Positions 1-10,209 are shown, counted from the stretch's first letter. The stretch: 64,000 nucleotides of DNA from Halopseudomonas litoralis (GCF_900105005.1 NZ_LT629748.1:3534001-3598000); one strand, 5' to 3'. The notes: generated by a model not told the origin, from the sequence alone. Made by a program: numbers and translations.

Positions 1-251
1 TGCAGGATGTGTTCAATGTGTTGCAGGTGCCGCTGCATGCGGCTCTGGCGACGACGCAGCGGCCGGCAGAACCCCGGCAGGTCAAACATCCACTGTGGCG
101 TTGGCTGGGGCATGACGCCGTCACCGCAGACTGGTTGGCAACCCAGAGCAACCTGCCGATCCATCAGGTGTTGCAGGGGTTGATGGAGCTTGAGCTGAGC
201 GGGTACGTACAGCACACCCCTCACGGGTATTCGCGCCGGGCTGATTTCTGA
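1..251 (+). CDS. dprA: DprA (Smf) DNA-processing protein, C-terminal fragment
   Basis: The reading frame is open from the left edge of the window and ends in TGA at 249-251, so only about the last 80 residues are present. They resemble the C-terminal winged-helix domain of DprA/Smf, with a helix-turn-helix like stretch ([20 protein letters not shown]) and a short wing. DprA loads RecA onto incoming single-stranded DNA during natural transformation. The Rossmann-like catalytic core lies outside the window. The neighbour tsaC supports the call, because dprA-tsaC adjacency is common in pseudomonads. The assignment rests on this short domain and on context. Confidence 0.75.
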   Translation, partial: QDVFNVLQVPLHAALATTQRPAEPRQVKHPLWRWLGHDAVTADWLATQSNLPIHQVLQGLMELELSGYVQHTPHGYSRRADF

Positions 252-348
252 CCCTCAGAAACAATGGACCACAGGTTTTTCCGAGCTCCCCTTGAGCCTG
301 ACCGCTGGCTCGGCTAATGTCGCCACTCGCAAATCGAAGAGGTGCACT

Positions 349-906
349 ATGCTGGCGGGCTGGCGGGTGAGGCAGGTACAGAGAATTCTGCAGGCCGGGG
401 GCGTCATCGCCTATCCGACCGAGGCGGTATGGGGCTTGGGGTGCAATCCCTGGAAACCCGAAGCGGTGGAACGACTGCTATTGCTCAAGCAGCGGCCGGT
501 GGAAAAAGGCTTGATTCTGGTTGCCGGGAGCATGGACCAGTTCGAATTTCTGTTATGGGATCTGCCGCACAGCCAACTGGCCAAACTGCAGCTGTCCTGG
601 CCGGGCCCCAATACCTGGCTGGCACCGCACCAGGGCCGTTTGCCGCCGTGGATCACCGGCGATCATGCTACCGTTGCCCTGCGCGTCAGTGATCATCCAC
701 AGATCCGCCAGATGTGTGCCATCACTGGCCCCTTGGTGTCGACCTCATGCAACCCTGCCGGACGCCCGCCGGCCCGTTCGCGGCTGCGCGTAGAGCAGTA
801 TTTTCACGGTTACCTGGACGATATCGTGCCGGGGGTTTTGGGACAGCAGCGCAACCCCAGTATCATCAGAGACCTGCAAACCGATACCGTCATCCGCCCG
901 GCCTGA
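349..906 (+). CDS. tsaC: Threonylcarbamoyl-AMP synthase TsaC (YrdC/Sua5 family)
   Basis: TsaC makes threonylcarbamoyl-adenylate from threonine, bicarbonate and ATP, the first step of the t6A37 modification of ANN-decoding tRNAs in the cytoplasm. The 185-residue product has the YrdC signature near the N-terminus ([16 protein letters not shown], about residues 16-31), the [10 protein letters not shown] segment, and the STSCNPAG motif late in the domain. It is single-domain, the TsaC rather than the Sua5 form. I chose ATG 349 because AAGAGG lies just upstream and homologues start at the same point; an in-frame upstream start at 292 has no such support. hemF follows after 9 bases, so the two are probably co-transcribed. 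Confidence 0.95.
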   Translation: MLAGWRVRQVQRILQAGGVIAYPTEAVWGLGCNPWKPEAVERLLLLKQRPVEKGLILVAGSMDQFEFLLWDLPHSQLAKLQLSWPGPNTWLAPHQGRLPPWITGDHATVALRVSDHPQIRQMCAITGPLVSTSCNPAGRPPARSRLRVEQYFHGYLDDIVPGVLGQQRNPSIIRDLQTDTVIRPA

Positions 907-1847
<941 letters not shown>

Positions 1848-1848
<1 letters not shown>

Positions 1849-2660
1849 TGGACCGTTATGCGGTGATCGGTAACCCGATCGCTCACAGCAAATCGCCGCT
1901 GATCCACAGTATGTTCGCCCGGCAGACCGGCGAAGACCTGCAGTACGAGGCGCTGCTGGCGCCACTGGACGATTTTTCCGGCACCCTGCGCAGCTTCCTC
2001 GATGAAGGCCTGGGTGTGAACATTACTGTGCCCTTCAAGGAACAGGCGTGGGCACTGGTCGACAAGCATACAGCCGCTGCTGAACGGGCCGGCGCGGTGA
2101 ATACCATCAAGCGTATGGCTGACGGCAGCCTGCTGGGCGACAACACAGATGGCAAGGGGTTGGTGAGGGATATCCAGCACAATGCAGGCCTGACGCTGGC
2201 CGGTATGCGGGTTCTGCTGGTTGGCGCGGGAGGGGCTGCGCGCGGTGTCATCCAGCCGTTGCTGCAAGCCGGCCCGGCGCAACTGTGCGTGGTCAACCGT
2301 ACAGTGGAAAAGGCCGAGCAATTGGCCATGTTGTTCAAGGATTTGGGACCGATCAGCGCTGCAGGTTTCGAATGGATCGAGGAGCCTGTCGATCTGATCA
2401 TTAACGCCACCTCCGCCAGCCTGGACAGCAAACTGCCGCCCATCTCTCCCTCTCTGATCCGACCCGGCCATACTTGGTGCTACGACATGATGTATGCCAG
2501 CGAAGCGACGGTATTCAATCGCTGGGCTGCCGAACAGGGCGCAGCGCGCTGCATTGACGGTCTGGGCATGCTGGTGGAGCAGGCCGCAGAAGCCTTCGCC
2601 CTGTGGCGCGGCATACGCCCGGATACGTCGGAGGTATTGGCTGCGCTGCGCCAGAAGTGA
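1848..2660 (+). CDS. aroE: Shikimate 5-dehydrogenase AroE
   Basis: AroE reduces 3-dehydroshikimate to shikimate with NADPH in aromatic amino acid synthesis. The 270-residue protein shows the substrate-binding start ([17 protein letters not shown]), the catalytic lysine block NITVPFKE (Lys about residue 65), DNTDGKGL, the Rossmann loop [10 protein letters not shown] (about 126-135), the NADPH-selective NRT..KAE segment, and [12 protein letters not shown] start it at ATG 1848, overlapping the hemF stop by one base; a longer open frame upstream is just read-through inside hemF. GGAGG at 1836-1840 is a good ribosome-binding site. It closes the tsaC-hemF-aroE operon. Confidence 0.97.
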
Positions 2661-2797
2661 TCAGAGCGCTGCGTCGCCGGCAGCGCCGAGATGAACAGAA
2701 CACCTGCCTGCACTGACATAGTCGATAGGCCAGATATCATGCCAATGATCAGCTGGTCGAGTGCTTTTGTTGAATATTCATGACCAGGAGTCAAGCT

Positions 2798-3511
2798 ATG
2801 TCCGCACCCTGTGTGGTTGTCACCGGCGGAGCCAGAAACATTGGTCAAGCCATCGCGTTGCGTCTTCAGGAAGACGGTTATCGCACCATCGTTCTGGATA
2901 TTGTCGAGCCAGAGGCCGATACACTGAGAGCGGATGCCTACCAGATAGATTTGTCCGATGTAGAAGCAACTCGCGAGATAATGCACGACATCATCGGGCG
3001 CCATTGTGTGACGCGCTTGGTCAACAATGTCGGTATTGTCGCACCAGCGTTGCTTGAAGACGCCCGTGTTGAGGATCTGGATCGATTGATGCACCTCAAT
3101 GTGCGGTCGGCAATGGTCTGCACGCAGGCATTGTTGCCCACCATGCGCGAGCAGCGCTTTGGCCGCATCGTTCTCAATACCAGCCGAGTGGTACTCGGCA
3201 AGGAAGCGCGCACCATCTACAGCGCCACCAAGGGAGCATTGCAGTCGATGGCCAGGACTTGGGCGTTGGAGCTGGCCGGCGATGGCATAACGGTGAATTG
3301 CGTGGCCCCCGGCCCCATTGCCACCACAGCATTCTGGGAGAACAACCCACCGGAGTCCGATCGCGCCCGGCGTATCATTGACAATATTCCGGCGCAGCGA
3401 ATGGGTCAGCCTGAAGATGTTGCTCAGGCCGTCAGCTTTTTCTGCGATGACCGCAGTGGCTTCATGACGGGGCAGACCCTGTTTGTCTGCGGTGGTGTGA
3501 CTGTCGGTTGA
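2798..3511 (+). CDS. Short-chain dehydrogenase/reductase (SDR) of unknown substrate
   Basis: This is a classical SDR of 237 residues. It has the NAD(P)-binding glycine motif VVTGGARNIGQA near the N-terminus, the NNVG motif, the catalytic Ser (NTSRVV), and the YSATK catalytic pair about residue 145. The FabG-like C-terminal end (GFMTGQTLFVCGG) is intact. The start ATG 2798 is preferred over 2780 because AGGAG lies about 9 bases upstream. It is a separate unit about 140 bases after aroE and converges on a quinone oxidoreductase gene. Family membership is clear, but the substrate cannot be read from the sequence. Members act in the cytoplasm on alcohols, sugars or acyl chains. Confidence 0.85.
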   Translation: MSAPCVVVTGGARNIGQAIALRLQEDGYRTIVLDIVEPEADTLRADAYQIDLSDVEATREIMHDIIGRHCVTRLVNNVGIVAPALLEDARVEDLDRLMHLNVRSAMVCTQALLPTMREQRFGRIVLNTSRVVLGKEARTIYSATKGALQSMARTWALELAGDGITVNCVAPGPIATTAFWENNPPESDRARRIIDNIPAQRMGQPEDVAQAVSFFCDDRSGFMTGQTLFVCGGVTVG

Positions 3512-3559
3512 GACGAGCAGAATGCGGCTTGGGCAACGGTGTCCTGGGCCGCACTATTG

Positions 3560-4576
3560 TTACAGGTCCCAGCTCAGCAGAATTTTTCCCTTGTGTGCGC
3601 CTGCATCCATGAGGCGGTGCGCCTCGATGATCTCACTGGCAGGCAGTACCGTCTCAATGACCGGTTTGATCACGTCTTGCTCTAACAGCGGCCAGACATG
3701 GGTAAGGAGGGCGCGGGACAACTCACCCTTGAACTCCACCGAGCGCGGGCGCAGCGTGGACCCGGTGATGGTGACGCGGCGGCGCAGGATGTCACTCAGG
3801 GGGATGGTGGCCTCTGCGCCTTTTTGCAGCGCAATGATCACAATGCGGCCGTCGTCAGCAGCGCAGGCTAGTTCTTTAGGCAGGTAATCGCCGCCTACCA
3901 TATCGAGGATGACATCGACACCGACGCCATCGGTCAGCGCAGTGATAGCTGTCGCAAAATCTTCTTCATGGTAATTGATTGCCTTGGTTGCGCCCAGGGC
4001 TTCGCAGAACTCACATTTCTCTCGAGACCCTGCCGTGGCGAATACCTTGTGGCCACGCTGAACCGCCAGTTGGATCGCCACCGTACCGATCCCGCTGCTG
4101 CCGCCATGGACCAGCAGGGTCTCTCCCTTGCCCTTGGGACCATGGCCCAGCGCGCCTCTCTCGAACACATTGCTCCAGACGGTATAGAAAGTTTCCGGCA
4201 GCGCGGCGGCCTGGACATGGTCAAAGCCCGCCGGGTGCGGTAGGCACTGGGCAATGGGCGCCACGCAATACTCCGCATAGCCGCCACCCTGCAGCAGCGC
4301 GCAGACCGCGTCCCCTTGCGCCAACCCCGGATAGTTCGAGGGGTGGCTCAGATCGCCGGCAATGATTTCTCCGGAAACCTCGAGACCGGGGATGTCGGTT
4401 ACCCCTGGCGGTACCGGATAGTTGCCCTTGCGCTGGGCGATATCAGGACGGTTGATACCAAACGCCGAAACACGAATTAGCACCTCACCCTGGCCCGGTA
4501 CAGGTACCGGACGGCGGGTGATGCGTAACACTTCAGGCCCGCCCGGTTCGGTTATCTCAACGGCCTGCATTTCCAT
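3560..4576 (-). CDS. NAD(P)H quinone oxidoreductase, PIG3/QOR-type zinc-independent MDR
   Basis: This medium-chain reductase has 338 residues. The N-terminal GroES-like domain carries VSAFGINRPDIAQRKGNYP, as in PIG3-type quinone oxidoreductases, and the structural-zinc cysteines of alcohol dehydrogenases are absent. The Rossmann fold follows (VHGGSSGIGTVAIQLA, about residues 150-165), then DMVGGDYL. The family transfers electrons from NADPH to quinones or reduces enals in the cytoplasm. A GGAG ribosome-binding site sits 7 bases before ATG 4576. The tctA gene ends upstream at 4622 on the other side of this start, so the gene could be the last in the tctCBA transcript. The physiological substrate is unknown. 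Confidence 0.88.
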   Translation of the reverse strand: MEMQAVEITEPGGPEVLRITRRPVPVPGQGEVLIRVSAFGINRPDIAQRKGNYPVPPGVTDIPGLEVSGEIIAGDLSHPSNYPGLAQGDAVCALLQGGGYAEYCVAPIAQCLPHPAGFDHVQAAALPETFYTVWSNVFERGALGHGPKGKGETLLVHGGSSGIGTVAIQLAVQRGHKVFATAGSREKCEFCEALGATKAINYHEEDFATAITALTDGVGVDVILDMVGGDYLPKELACAADDGRIVIIALQKGAEATIPLSDILRRRVTITGSTLRPRSVEFKGELSRALLTHVWPLLEQDVIKPVIETVLPASEIIEAHRLMDAGAHKGKILLSWDL

Positions 4577-4621
4577 GTATTACTCCATATGCCAGGTGGA
4601 CATCGTAGTGAGGTTCAACGA

Positions 4622-6100
4622 TCAAGCTGCTTGTCGCCGTGAGACGATGTAGCGGCGTAATGCAAAGATGAACGAGCCGGCCGTCAGCGCAATGAAGAAC
4701 CAGGTAATCGGTCCCCGGACGAAGATGGAAAGGTCATTGGAGCCGATCAACAGGGAGCGACGCAGGTTATCTTCGAACATGGGCCCGAGAATGAAGCCGA
4801 TCAGGAACGGCGCTGCCGCCAGACCTACTCTGTTGAAGATATAACCCAGCACACCGAACACCAGCATCAAGCCGATATCAAAGGTGTCGTTGTTCACCGC
4901 ATAGGCCCCGTACACGCAGAACATCAGCACGATCGGGAAGAGAATCGCCTTGGGGATATCGGCAATCAACGAGAAGTATTTGATTGCTGCACGGCCTATC
5001 CCGAACAGGAAGACCGAGCTGAGCATGATGCCGATGAACAGTGCATAGATCAGCGTCATGTTTTCCTGGAACATGACCGGCCCCGGACTCAAGCCGTGGA
5101 CCATGAACGCGCCCAGGATGATGGCAGTGATCACGTCACCCGGAATACCCAGCGACAGCAAGGGGATCAATGTGGCGCCCGCCACGCCATTATTGCCGGC
5201 CTCTGCTGCTGCCACACCCTCTACCTCACCCTTGCCGAAATTATCCTTGTTCGGCGAGCGGCGGCGTGCCTCGCCGTAGGAAATGAAGGAAGCTGCAGTG
5301 GCGCCTGTGCCGGGAATAGCCCCGATCACCACCCCGATCAGGCTGCCACGAACGATACTTTTCATGCAGCGCTTGAGTTCGGCAAAGCTCAGACCAATCC
5401 CTTCGGCCTTGATTTTGATATGGGGCTTGGCCTTCTTGAAGTAGAACTCCATGATCTCCGGGATGGCGAACAGCCCTATCAGCAACGGAATAAAGGGAAT
5501 GCCGTCCATCAGGTTGTAATTCTCGAACGTCAGGCGCTGAGTGCCATAGACCATGTCCAGGCTGACGGTCGACAGGAGTATGCCCAGGCAAGCGGCAATC
5601 AACCCTTTGATAACCGAGTCACCCGCCACGGAAATGATGACGGTCAGGGAAAAGCAGATCAGCCAGAAAAACTCCGGCGGACCGAAGTTGAGCGCGATCT
5701 TGGCCAGGTAGGCGGCGAAGAAAATCAACGCTATGTTCGAGATGAAGTCGGCAATGACCGAGGAGTAGAGGGCGGTCTCGAGCGCTTTTTTGGCATGGCC
5801 CTGCTGCGCCAGCGGGTAACCATCCAGGAGTGTACAGGCGGAAGCCGGTGATCCCGGTGTGCGAATCAGAATGGCGGTGATCGAACCGCCATACATGCCG
5901 CCTTTGTAGATACCGACGAGCAGAAGGATGGCCGTGATTGGTTCCATTGAGAAGGTGAAAGGTAATGCCAGAGCAACAGCCATGGTTGCCGTCAAACCCG
6001 GTATCGCACCGATAACTACGCCAAGGAACACCCCAACGCCAATGGCGATGAAGTTATCGAGGCTGAAAAAGATAGTCAGTATTTCAGAAATGTTTTCCAT
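4622..6100 (-). CDS. tctA: Tripartite tricarboxylate transporter large permease TctA
   Basis: TctA is the large membrane subunit of a TTT (TctABC) secondary transporter that imports di- or tricarboxylates with a cation gradient. The 492-residue protein is the family length (about 500) and is almost wholly hydrophobic, with about 12 membrane segments. The TctA blocks are visible: GVVIGAIPGLTATMAVALAL near residue 25, the GxYGGSITAILIRTPGSPAS motif near residue 70, and a repeat of the first block (GVVIGAIPGTGATAASF) near residue 255. It lies 36 bases after tctB in the order tctC-tctB-tctA. The substrate is not evident. Confidence 0.93.
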   Translation of the reverse strand: MENISEILTIFFSLDNFIAIGVGVFLGVVIGAIPGLTATMAVALALPFTFSMEPITAILLLVGIYKGGMYGGSITAILIRTPGSPASACTLLDGYPLAQQGHAKKALETALYSSVIADFISNIALIFFAAYLAKIALNFGPPEFFWLICFSLTVIISVAGDSVIKGLIAACLGILLSTVSLDMVYGTQRLTFENYNLMDGIPFIPLLIGLFAIPEIMEFYFKKAKPHIKIKAEGIGLSFAELKRCMKSIVRGSLIGVVIGAIPGTGATAASFISYGEARRRSPNKDNFGKGEVEGVAAAEAGNNGVAGATLIPLLSLGIPGDVITAIILGAFMVHGLSPGPVMFQENMTLIYALFIGIMLSSVFLFGIGRAAIKYFSLIADIPKAILFPIVLMFCVYGAYAVNNDTFDIGLMLVFGVLGYIFNRVGLAAAPFLIGFILGPMFEDNLRRSLLIGSNDLSIFVRGPITWFFIALTAGSFIFALRRYIVSRRQAA

Positions 6101-6136
6101 ATAACCCCCAGCAGAAAAAAGACTTATTACCTGCTG

Positions 6137-6637
6137 TCAGAAAAAAAGTAACGGCAGAGGCACATTCATGACGTTGATGAAAATAACCGCAACGAGAATG
6201 GGAAGTACAAAGGCCAACGAATACTGCCACCATGTTCTGATCGGGTGGGCGATGAACAGAATGAGGGTTGCCAGAATACCCGCTATGATCGCGCCGAGCG
6301 CCTCAAAACACAGCAAATAAATGGCCAGCGCCACGACCATCGCGCCCCAGCGCAGCAGAGGGGCATTCTCCTCCTGACTCGATTGCTCGATGCTGGGCTT
6401 GCCGAATACGCCATCGAACGCCAGCAACAGAGAAAAAATTACCGTTAGCCAGCCTACGATCCCAGGTAGGAATCGGGGTGACATCATGGGGTTTTGCAGA
6501 AATGGGGGTTCCTGGATGTAATTGGGCACCAGGTAGAAAACAAAAAACAACGAACAGACGAAAATGACCACGCCGATGACGACGCTGCCCATATTAGCTG
6601 GCCGGACAGCCGCTTTCTCATCACGCTCTACTTTCAT
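6137..6637 (-). CDS. tctB: Tripartite tricarboxylate transporter small permease TctB
   Basis: TctB is the small, four-helix membrane subunit of the TTT transporter. The product of about 166 residues has a hydrophilic N-terminus, a membrane segment (VVIGVVIFVCSLFFVFYLV), the typical PRFLPG motif (MMSPRFLPGIVGWL) and two further hydrophobic stretches. I chose ATG 6637 because GAGG lies 8 bases upstream. The alternative ATG at 6688 lies inside a large palindrome and would add 17 residues with no family resemblance. Sequence conservation in this family is low, so the call leans on topology and the position between tctC and tctA. Confidence 0.87.
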   Translation of the reverse strand: MKVERDEKAAVRPANMGSVVIGVVIFVCSLFFVFYLVPNYIQEPPFLQNPMMSPRFLPGIVGWLTVIFSLLLAFDGVFGKPSIEQSSQEENAPLLRWGAMVVALAIYLLCFEALGAIIAGILATLILFIAHPIRTWWQYSLAFVLPILVAVIFINVMNVPLPLLFF

Positions 6638-6670
6638 GGCACCGACCTCGAAGCGTCCTGACTGATCTAA

Positions 6671-6704
6671 CGACAGCAAGCGAGGCATGCCTCGCTTGCT
6701 GTCG
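6671..6704. repeat. 34-bp perfect palindrome between tctC and tctB
   Basis: Seventeen bases starting CGACAGCAAGCGAGG are followed directly by their exact reverse complement. As RNA this gives a hairpin of about 15 pairs. No T-run follows in the direction of transcription, so it is not a classic rho-independent terminator. Its place between the binding-protein gene and the permease genes suggests an mRNA-stabilising or attenuating hairpin that lets TctC be made in excess. Confidence 0.8.
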
Positions 6705-6714
6705 GCTATATTTC

Positions 6715-7701
6715 TTAGTTTGTAAGGTGTGCCTGCGCTGCAACCTTCTTCCAGCGCTGCACTTCATCGGCGATAAAAGCTTTGAACTCTTCATCGGACT
6801 GCTGGCCGGGTTCGGCGCCCAACTGGGCGATGAAAGAGAGGAAATCTTCTCCTTTCATGATCTTGTCAAGTGCCGCATGCACCTTCTCGACTGCCACGTC
6901 CGGGAATGACTTGTGCGCGATCAGGCCGAACCATGCAGTCGCGTTGAAGCCTTCCAGATTGTACTCACCGATCTCATCCAGCGTAGGGACATCCGGCAGG
7001 TATTCGGAACGCGTCAGCGAGGTAACTGCCAGCGCCCGCAGGCTGCCGGACTGAATGTGGGACAGGACCGTCGGCATGTTTTCGAAGGACACATCTACGT
7101 CACCACTCAACAGAGCTGGCAGCGCTTCACCGCTACCTCTGAATGGAACGTGAGTCATCTTGGTTTCAGTCAGGCTTTTGAACAGTTCACCGGACATATG
7201 GATGGAGCTGCCTACACCGCTGGAGCTGAAAGTCTTGTTTTCCTTGCGGGCAGCTTCGACGAACTCCTGTACCGTTTGATATGGGCTGTCGGCAGGAACA
7301 ACCATCACATTGGGGATGTCGATGATGTTCTGGATGAAGGTGAAGTCTTCGGTGGGGTTATAACGCAGCCCCGGATAGATAGCAGCGCCAATAGTGTGCC
7401 CTGGCGAGGCCATGAGCAGAGTGTGGTCGGCGTCACGTCCACCACGAGCCAGGCGGCCGGTGCCTGTGGTAGAGCCGGCACCCGGTCTGTTCTCCACCAC
7501 CACATTGCCCAGCTCGCGCTGCAGCAGTTCTGCTACGCGACGCGATAGCACATCGGTCGTGCCGCCAGCGGCATAAGGTACGACCAGACGGACCGTATCT
7601 GTCGGCCAGTCTTCTTTAGCCTGAACGCTGGCAGACATCAGAGGCAGGGCCAGCGCACCGCCCAGGGCGGCCGCGAGTGTCACACGGAGCAATTTTTTCA
7701 T
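6715..7701 (-). CDS. tctC: Tripartite tricarboxylate transporter substrate-binding protein TctC (Bug family)
   Basis: TctC is the periplasmic receptor of the TTT system. The 328-residue precursor starts with a clear signal peptide (MKKLLRVTLAAALGGALALP, cleavage near SVQA). It then has the Bug-family blocks: VRLVVPYAAGGTTDVLSRR, VVENRPGAGSTTG, the HTIGAAIYP segment and DVPTLDEIG. This fold binds small carboxylates between two lobes. It is the first gene of tctCBA, with a promoter region of about 400 bases upstream that contains an inverted repeat. A hairpin separates it from the permease genes. The ligand cannot be told from the sequence. Confidence 0.93.
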   Translation of the reverse strand: MKKLLRVTLAAALGGALALPLMSASVQAKEDWPTDTVRLVVPYAAGGTTDVLSRRVAELLQRELGNVVVENRPGAGSTTGTGRLARGGRDADHTLLMASPGHTIGAAIYPGLRYNPTEDFTFIQNIIDIPNVMVVPADSPYQTVQEFVEAARKENKTFSSSGVGSSIHMSGELFKSLTETKMTHVPFRGSGEALPALLSGDVDVSFENMPTVLSHIQSGSLRALAVTSLTRSEYLPDVPTLDEIGEYNLEGFNATAWFGLIAHKSFPDVAVEKVHAALDKIMKGEDFLSFIAQLGAEPGQQSDEEFKAFIADEVQRWKKVAAQAHLTN

Positions 7702-7864
7702 TTTTTATACCTTTCTGAACTGATTGTTCTTAACTGCTTGCAATATGAATGCGCGACATACCGCATCAAGCGTATGTAATACGCAAACTGGGCCGATTTG
7801 GTCTAGCCACAGAATAGACCTCTCTTCAGAGTTGAGAACTCTTTGGGATATCCGCCGTGAGATA

Positions 7865-7885
7865 AATGTTCGCATGGCGAACATT
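7865..7885. promoter_or_regulatory. Candidate operator upstream of tctC
   Basis: This is a perfect inverted repeat, arms AATGTTCGC and GCGAACATT separated by ATG. A partial copy (TGCGAACAA) lies about 10 bases further on. Dyads built on TTCGC/GCGAA are of the kind bound by IclR-family regulators; that link is inference. It lies about 165 bases before the tctC start codon, and no IclR-type gene is in the window. Confidence 0.45.
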
Positions 7886-8061
7886 AAGTCTTTCTGCGAA
7901 CAATCTAGCTTAGAAATGGATCTTGCGTCAAACGCGAAGGCACTCGATGCCCTTTGTCGAGGATTGGCACAGAAAAGACAAAACGATGATTAACAAAGAG
8001 TTGGCGCTGATAGAGAGCGGCCGAGAAGTGACGTGGAAGTAGGTAGACTACTACCAATGTC

Positions 8062-8101
8062 TATAGGCGCGACTCTACAAGAAACCCGGGCTGCGCCTAT
8101 A
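8062..8101 (-). terminator. Hairpin downstream of znuB
   Basis: Nine-base arms TATAGGCGC and GCGCCTATA are separated by 22 bases, just after the znuB stop. There is no strong T-run, so it may be a weak or factor-dependent terminator. Confidence 0.35.
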
Positions 8102-8117
8102 TCTGTGTAATACCGGA

Positions 8118-8903
8118 TCACGCCTTGCGCGGCACCAGCAGCGCCAACATGAACAACCCCGCCGCACTTACTACAATTGATGGGCCGGCCGGCGTATCCA
8201 GATTCCATGACAGTACCAATCCACCGAGCACGGCCAGACAGCCCAGAAAGCTGGCGCCGAGGGCCATTTGCTCCGGGGTGCGCGCATGGCGCTGGGCAGC
8301 AGCCGGGGGAATGATCAGCAATGACGTGATCAGCAGTACACCCACCACTTTCATCGCCACGGCGATGACGATGGCAATCAGCAGCATCAGTGCCAGCCTG
8401 ATTGCGCTCACCGGCAAGCCTTCGACCCGGGCCAGCTCTTCATGCACAGTCACCGACAGCAAACGCCGCCAGAGCCATATCATGAGCACCATTACCAGCA
8501 CCAGCCCACCGAGCATCCAGGCCAGGTCCGTCGAGGTGATCGCCAGCAGATCGCCGAACAGGTAGGCCATCAGGTCCACTCGCACATTGTCAGTCAGCGC
8601 CAGCACCACCAGTCCGAGAGACAGGGTGCTATGCGCGAGAATGCCCAACAGTGTGTCGCTGGCCAGCCATTTGCGGTTCTGCATGGCAACCAGCAACACC
8701 GCCAGCAAGACGCAGCCGACGGTCACGGCAAGGGTCAGGTTGATCTGAAGCAGTGTGCCCAAAGCCACGCCGAGCAGTGCGGAATGCGCCAGGGTGTCGC
8801 CGAAATAGGCCATGCGCCGCCAGACCACGAAAGAACCCAGGGGACCTGCTACCAGCGCCAGCCCGAGGCCCGCCAGTAGTGCATAGAGAAGAAAGTCAGG
8901 CAT
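8118..8903 (-). CDS. znuB: Zinc ABC transporter permease ZnuB
   Basis: ZnuB is the inner-membrane channel subunit of the high-affinity zinc importer ZnuABC. The 261-residue protein shows the ABC-3 family start ([20 protein letters not shown]), the [26 protein letters not shown] block (about residues 21-46) and about eight hydrophobic segments. A longer open frame exists, but ATG 8903 gives the family N-terminus and overlaps the end of znuC by 8 bases, which is usual coupling. It is the last gene of zur-znuC-znuB. Zur and zinc should control it through the shared promoter upstream of zur. Confidence 0.95.
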   Translation of the reverse strand: MPDFLLYALLAGLGLALVAGPLGSFVVWRRMAYFGDTLAHSALLGVALGTLLQINLTLAVTVGCVLLAVLLVAMQNRKWLASDTLLGILAHSTLSLGLVVLALTDNVRVDLMAYLFGDLLAITSTDLAWMLGGLVLVMVLMIWLWRRLLSVTVHEELARVEGLPVSAIRLALMLLIAIVIAVAMKVVGVLLITSLLIIPPAAAQRHARTPEQMALGASFLGCLAVLGGLVLSWNLDTPAGPSIVVSAAGLFMLALLVPRKA

Positions 8904-9672
8904 GGTTGCAGGCAGATCCGTCCGGGTGGTGATGAGAGGTATCGATGACTTCGCCGTGCATGTCGTGGCTGTGGTCATGCTGGTGGTTGTAGATCGCCAG
9001 AGCACTGGCCTGCTTGCCGAACAGAGCGACGAAGGCGGGGTCGGCACTGACCTGTTCCGGGCGACCTGAGCAGCAGATATGGCGGTTGAGACAGACCACG
9101 GTATTGGTGGTAGCCATGACCAGGTGCAGATCATGGGATACCATCAATACGCCACAGCCGTAGCGGTCACGCAGGCGGGTGATCAATTGGTACAGTTCGA
9201 TCTGACCATTGACGTCCACGCCCTGCACCGGCTCGTCGAGTACCAGCAGATCGGGCTGACGGAGCAGTGCCCGCGCCAGCAGGATGCGTTGCTGCTCGCC
9301 GCCGGAAACCTGCTGCAAGGGCCGCTGCGCCAGATGCGCCGCGCCGACTTCTTCCAGCGCCTGCAGCGCCGCTGGCCGCTTGACTCCTGGTGCCAGCAGC
9401 AGAAAGCGCAGCACGCTCAACGGCAGGGTCGCATCCACTTGCAGCTTCTGTGGCATATAACCGATACGTAACCGCGGCTGACGATGAACCGCGCCGCTGT
9501 CCGCCTTGAGCAGACCCAGCACGATACGTACCAGACTGGTTTTGCCGGCACCGTTGGGGCCGATCAGGGTAACGATTTCACCGCGCCGCACCTGCAGTGA
9601 GATGTCTTCAAGAATGGTATTGCCGTGGCGTTGCAGGGCGACATTACTCAGGCTCAGCAGGCTGTCGCTCAT
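8896..9672 (-). CDS. znuC: Zinc ABC transporter ATP-binding protein ZnuC
   Basis: ZnuC is the cytoplasmic ATPase of the zinc importer. In 258 residues it has Walker A (GPNGAGKTS, about residues 38-46), the Q-loop (YMPQKL), the ABC signature (QVSGGEQQR), Walker B ([12 protein letters not shown]) and the switch histidine (VSHDLH). The tail is His-rich ([11 protein letters not shown] and SHHHPDG), a common zinc-binding extension in ZnuC. Start ATG 9672 overlaps the zur stop in an ATGA arrangement; an upstream in-frame extension to 9807 lies inside zur and is rejected. Confidence 0.96.
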   Translation of the reverse strand: MSDSLLSLSNVALQRHGNTILEDISLQVRRGEIVTLIGPNGAGKTSLVRIVLGLLKADSGAVHRQPRLRIGYMPQKLQVDATLPLSVLRFLLLAPGVKRPAALQALEEVGAAHLAQRPLQQVSGGEQQRILLARALLRQPDLLVLDEPVQGVDVNGQIELYQLITRLRDRYGCGVLMVSHDLHLVMATTNTVVCLNRHICCSGRPEQVSADPAFVALFGKQASALAIYNHQHDHSHDMHGEVIDTSHHHPDGSACNHA

Positions 9673-10163
9673 GCAGCCTCCTGACAATGCGCGCACACAC
9701 CGGCTATTTCCACGGTTTCGGCTTCCACGACAAAGCCCATCTGCTGGGCGATGTCTGCAATAGTTGGCTGGAGCAGCGTCTGGTCCAGTTCTATCGCTAC
9801 CCGACATGTACGACAGATGAGGAAATGACCCTGATGCACATGCTCGGGGTTGGCGCAGCCGATGAAGGCGTTCAGTGAGGCGATTCTGTGAACCAGACCT
9901 TGTTCCTGCAGGAAATCCAATGCGCGGTATACCGTGGGTGGCGCGGGGCGTCGGTCATCTTCCCGCGTCAGCGTATCCAACAGATCATATGCACCCAGGG
10001 GCCTGTGGCTCTGCCAGACCAGTTCCAGTACGCGTTTGCGCAACGTGGTCAATCGCGCCCCGGCCCGCTCACAGACTAGCTCGGCCGCAGTCAGTGCATC
10101 GCTGACGCATTGGCTATGATCATGCGGACAATGGGGGTCTTCCAGCACTGTGGGGTCATTCAT
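9669..10163 (-). CDS. zur: Zinc uptake regulator Zur (Fur family)
   Basis: Zur represses zinc-uptake genes when loaded with zinc. The 164-residue protein has a His/Cys-bearing N-terminus ([10 protein letters not shown]), the Fur winged helix ([14 protein letters not shown] and [17 protein letters not shown]), and the C-terminal dimer domain with two CxxC pairs (CRTC and CAHC) for structural zinc and the HVHQGHF segment. It is the first gene of zur-znuC-znuB and is divergent from znuA over 71 bases that contain a perfect Zur-type dyad, so it probably represses itself and both znu transcripts. Confidence 0.95.
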   Translation of the reverse strand: MNDPTVLEDPHCPHDHSQCVSDALTAAELVCERAGARLTTLRKRVLELVWQSHRPLGAYDLLDTLTREDDRRPAPPTVYRALDFLQEQGLVHRIASLNAFIGCANPEHVHQGHFLICRTCRVAIELDQTLLQPTIADIAQQMGFVVEAETVEIAGVCAHCQEAA

Positions 10164-10194
10164 CTCGCACCTGTAGCGAACTTGGGAAAGCGGC

Positions 10195-10209
10195 TGTTAT
10201 TATATAACA
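10195..10209. promoter_or_regulatory. Zur box between zur and znuA
   Basis: TGTTATTATATAACA is a perfect dyad with arms TGTTAT and ATAACA around TAT. It matches the GTTAT-N3-ATAAC core known for Zur sites in gamma-proteobacteria. It lies 32 bases before the zur start and 26 before znuA, so one site can control both directions. Confidence 0.85.

Larger units (their letters stand above)
7702..8117. other. 416-bp tctC upstream region
   Basis: No convincing gene lies here. It is AT-richer than its flanks and holds the inverted repeat at 7865-7885 and the hairpin at 8062-8101. A 39-codon frame (7874-7993, +) ends in AQKRQNDD; it begins inside the inverted repeat and resembles nothing I know. Confidence 0.5.

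Noticed and set aside
7724..7993. 89-codon frame upstream of tctC
   Set aside because: It overlaps the operator-like dyad, has no good ribosome-binding site and no family resemblance. It is more likely chance in a promoter region.
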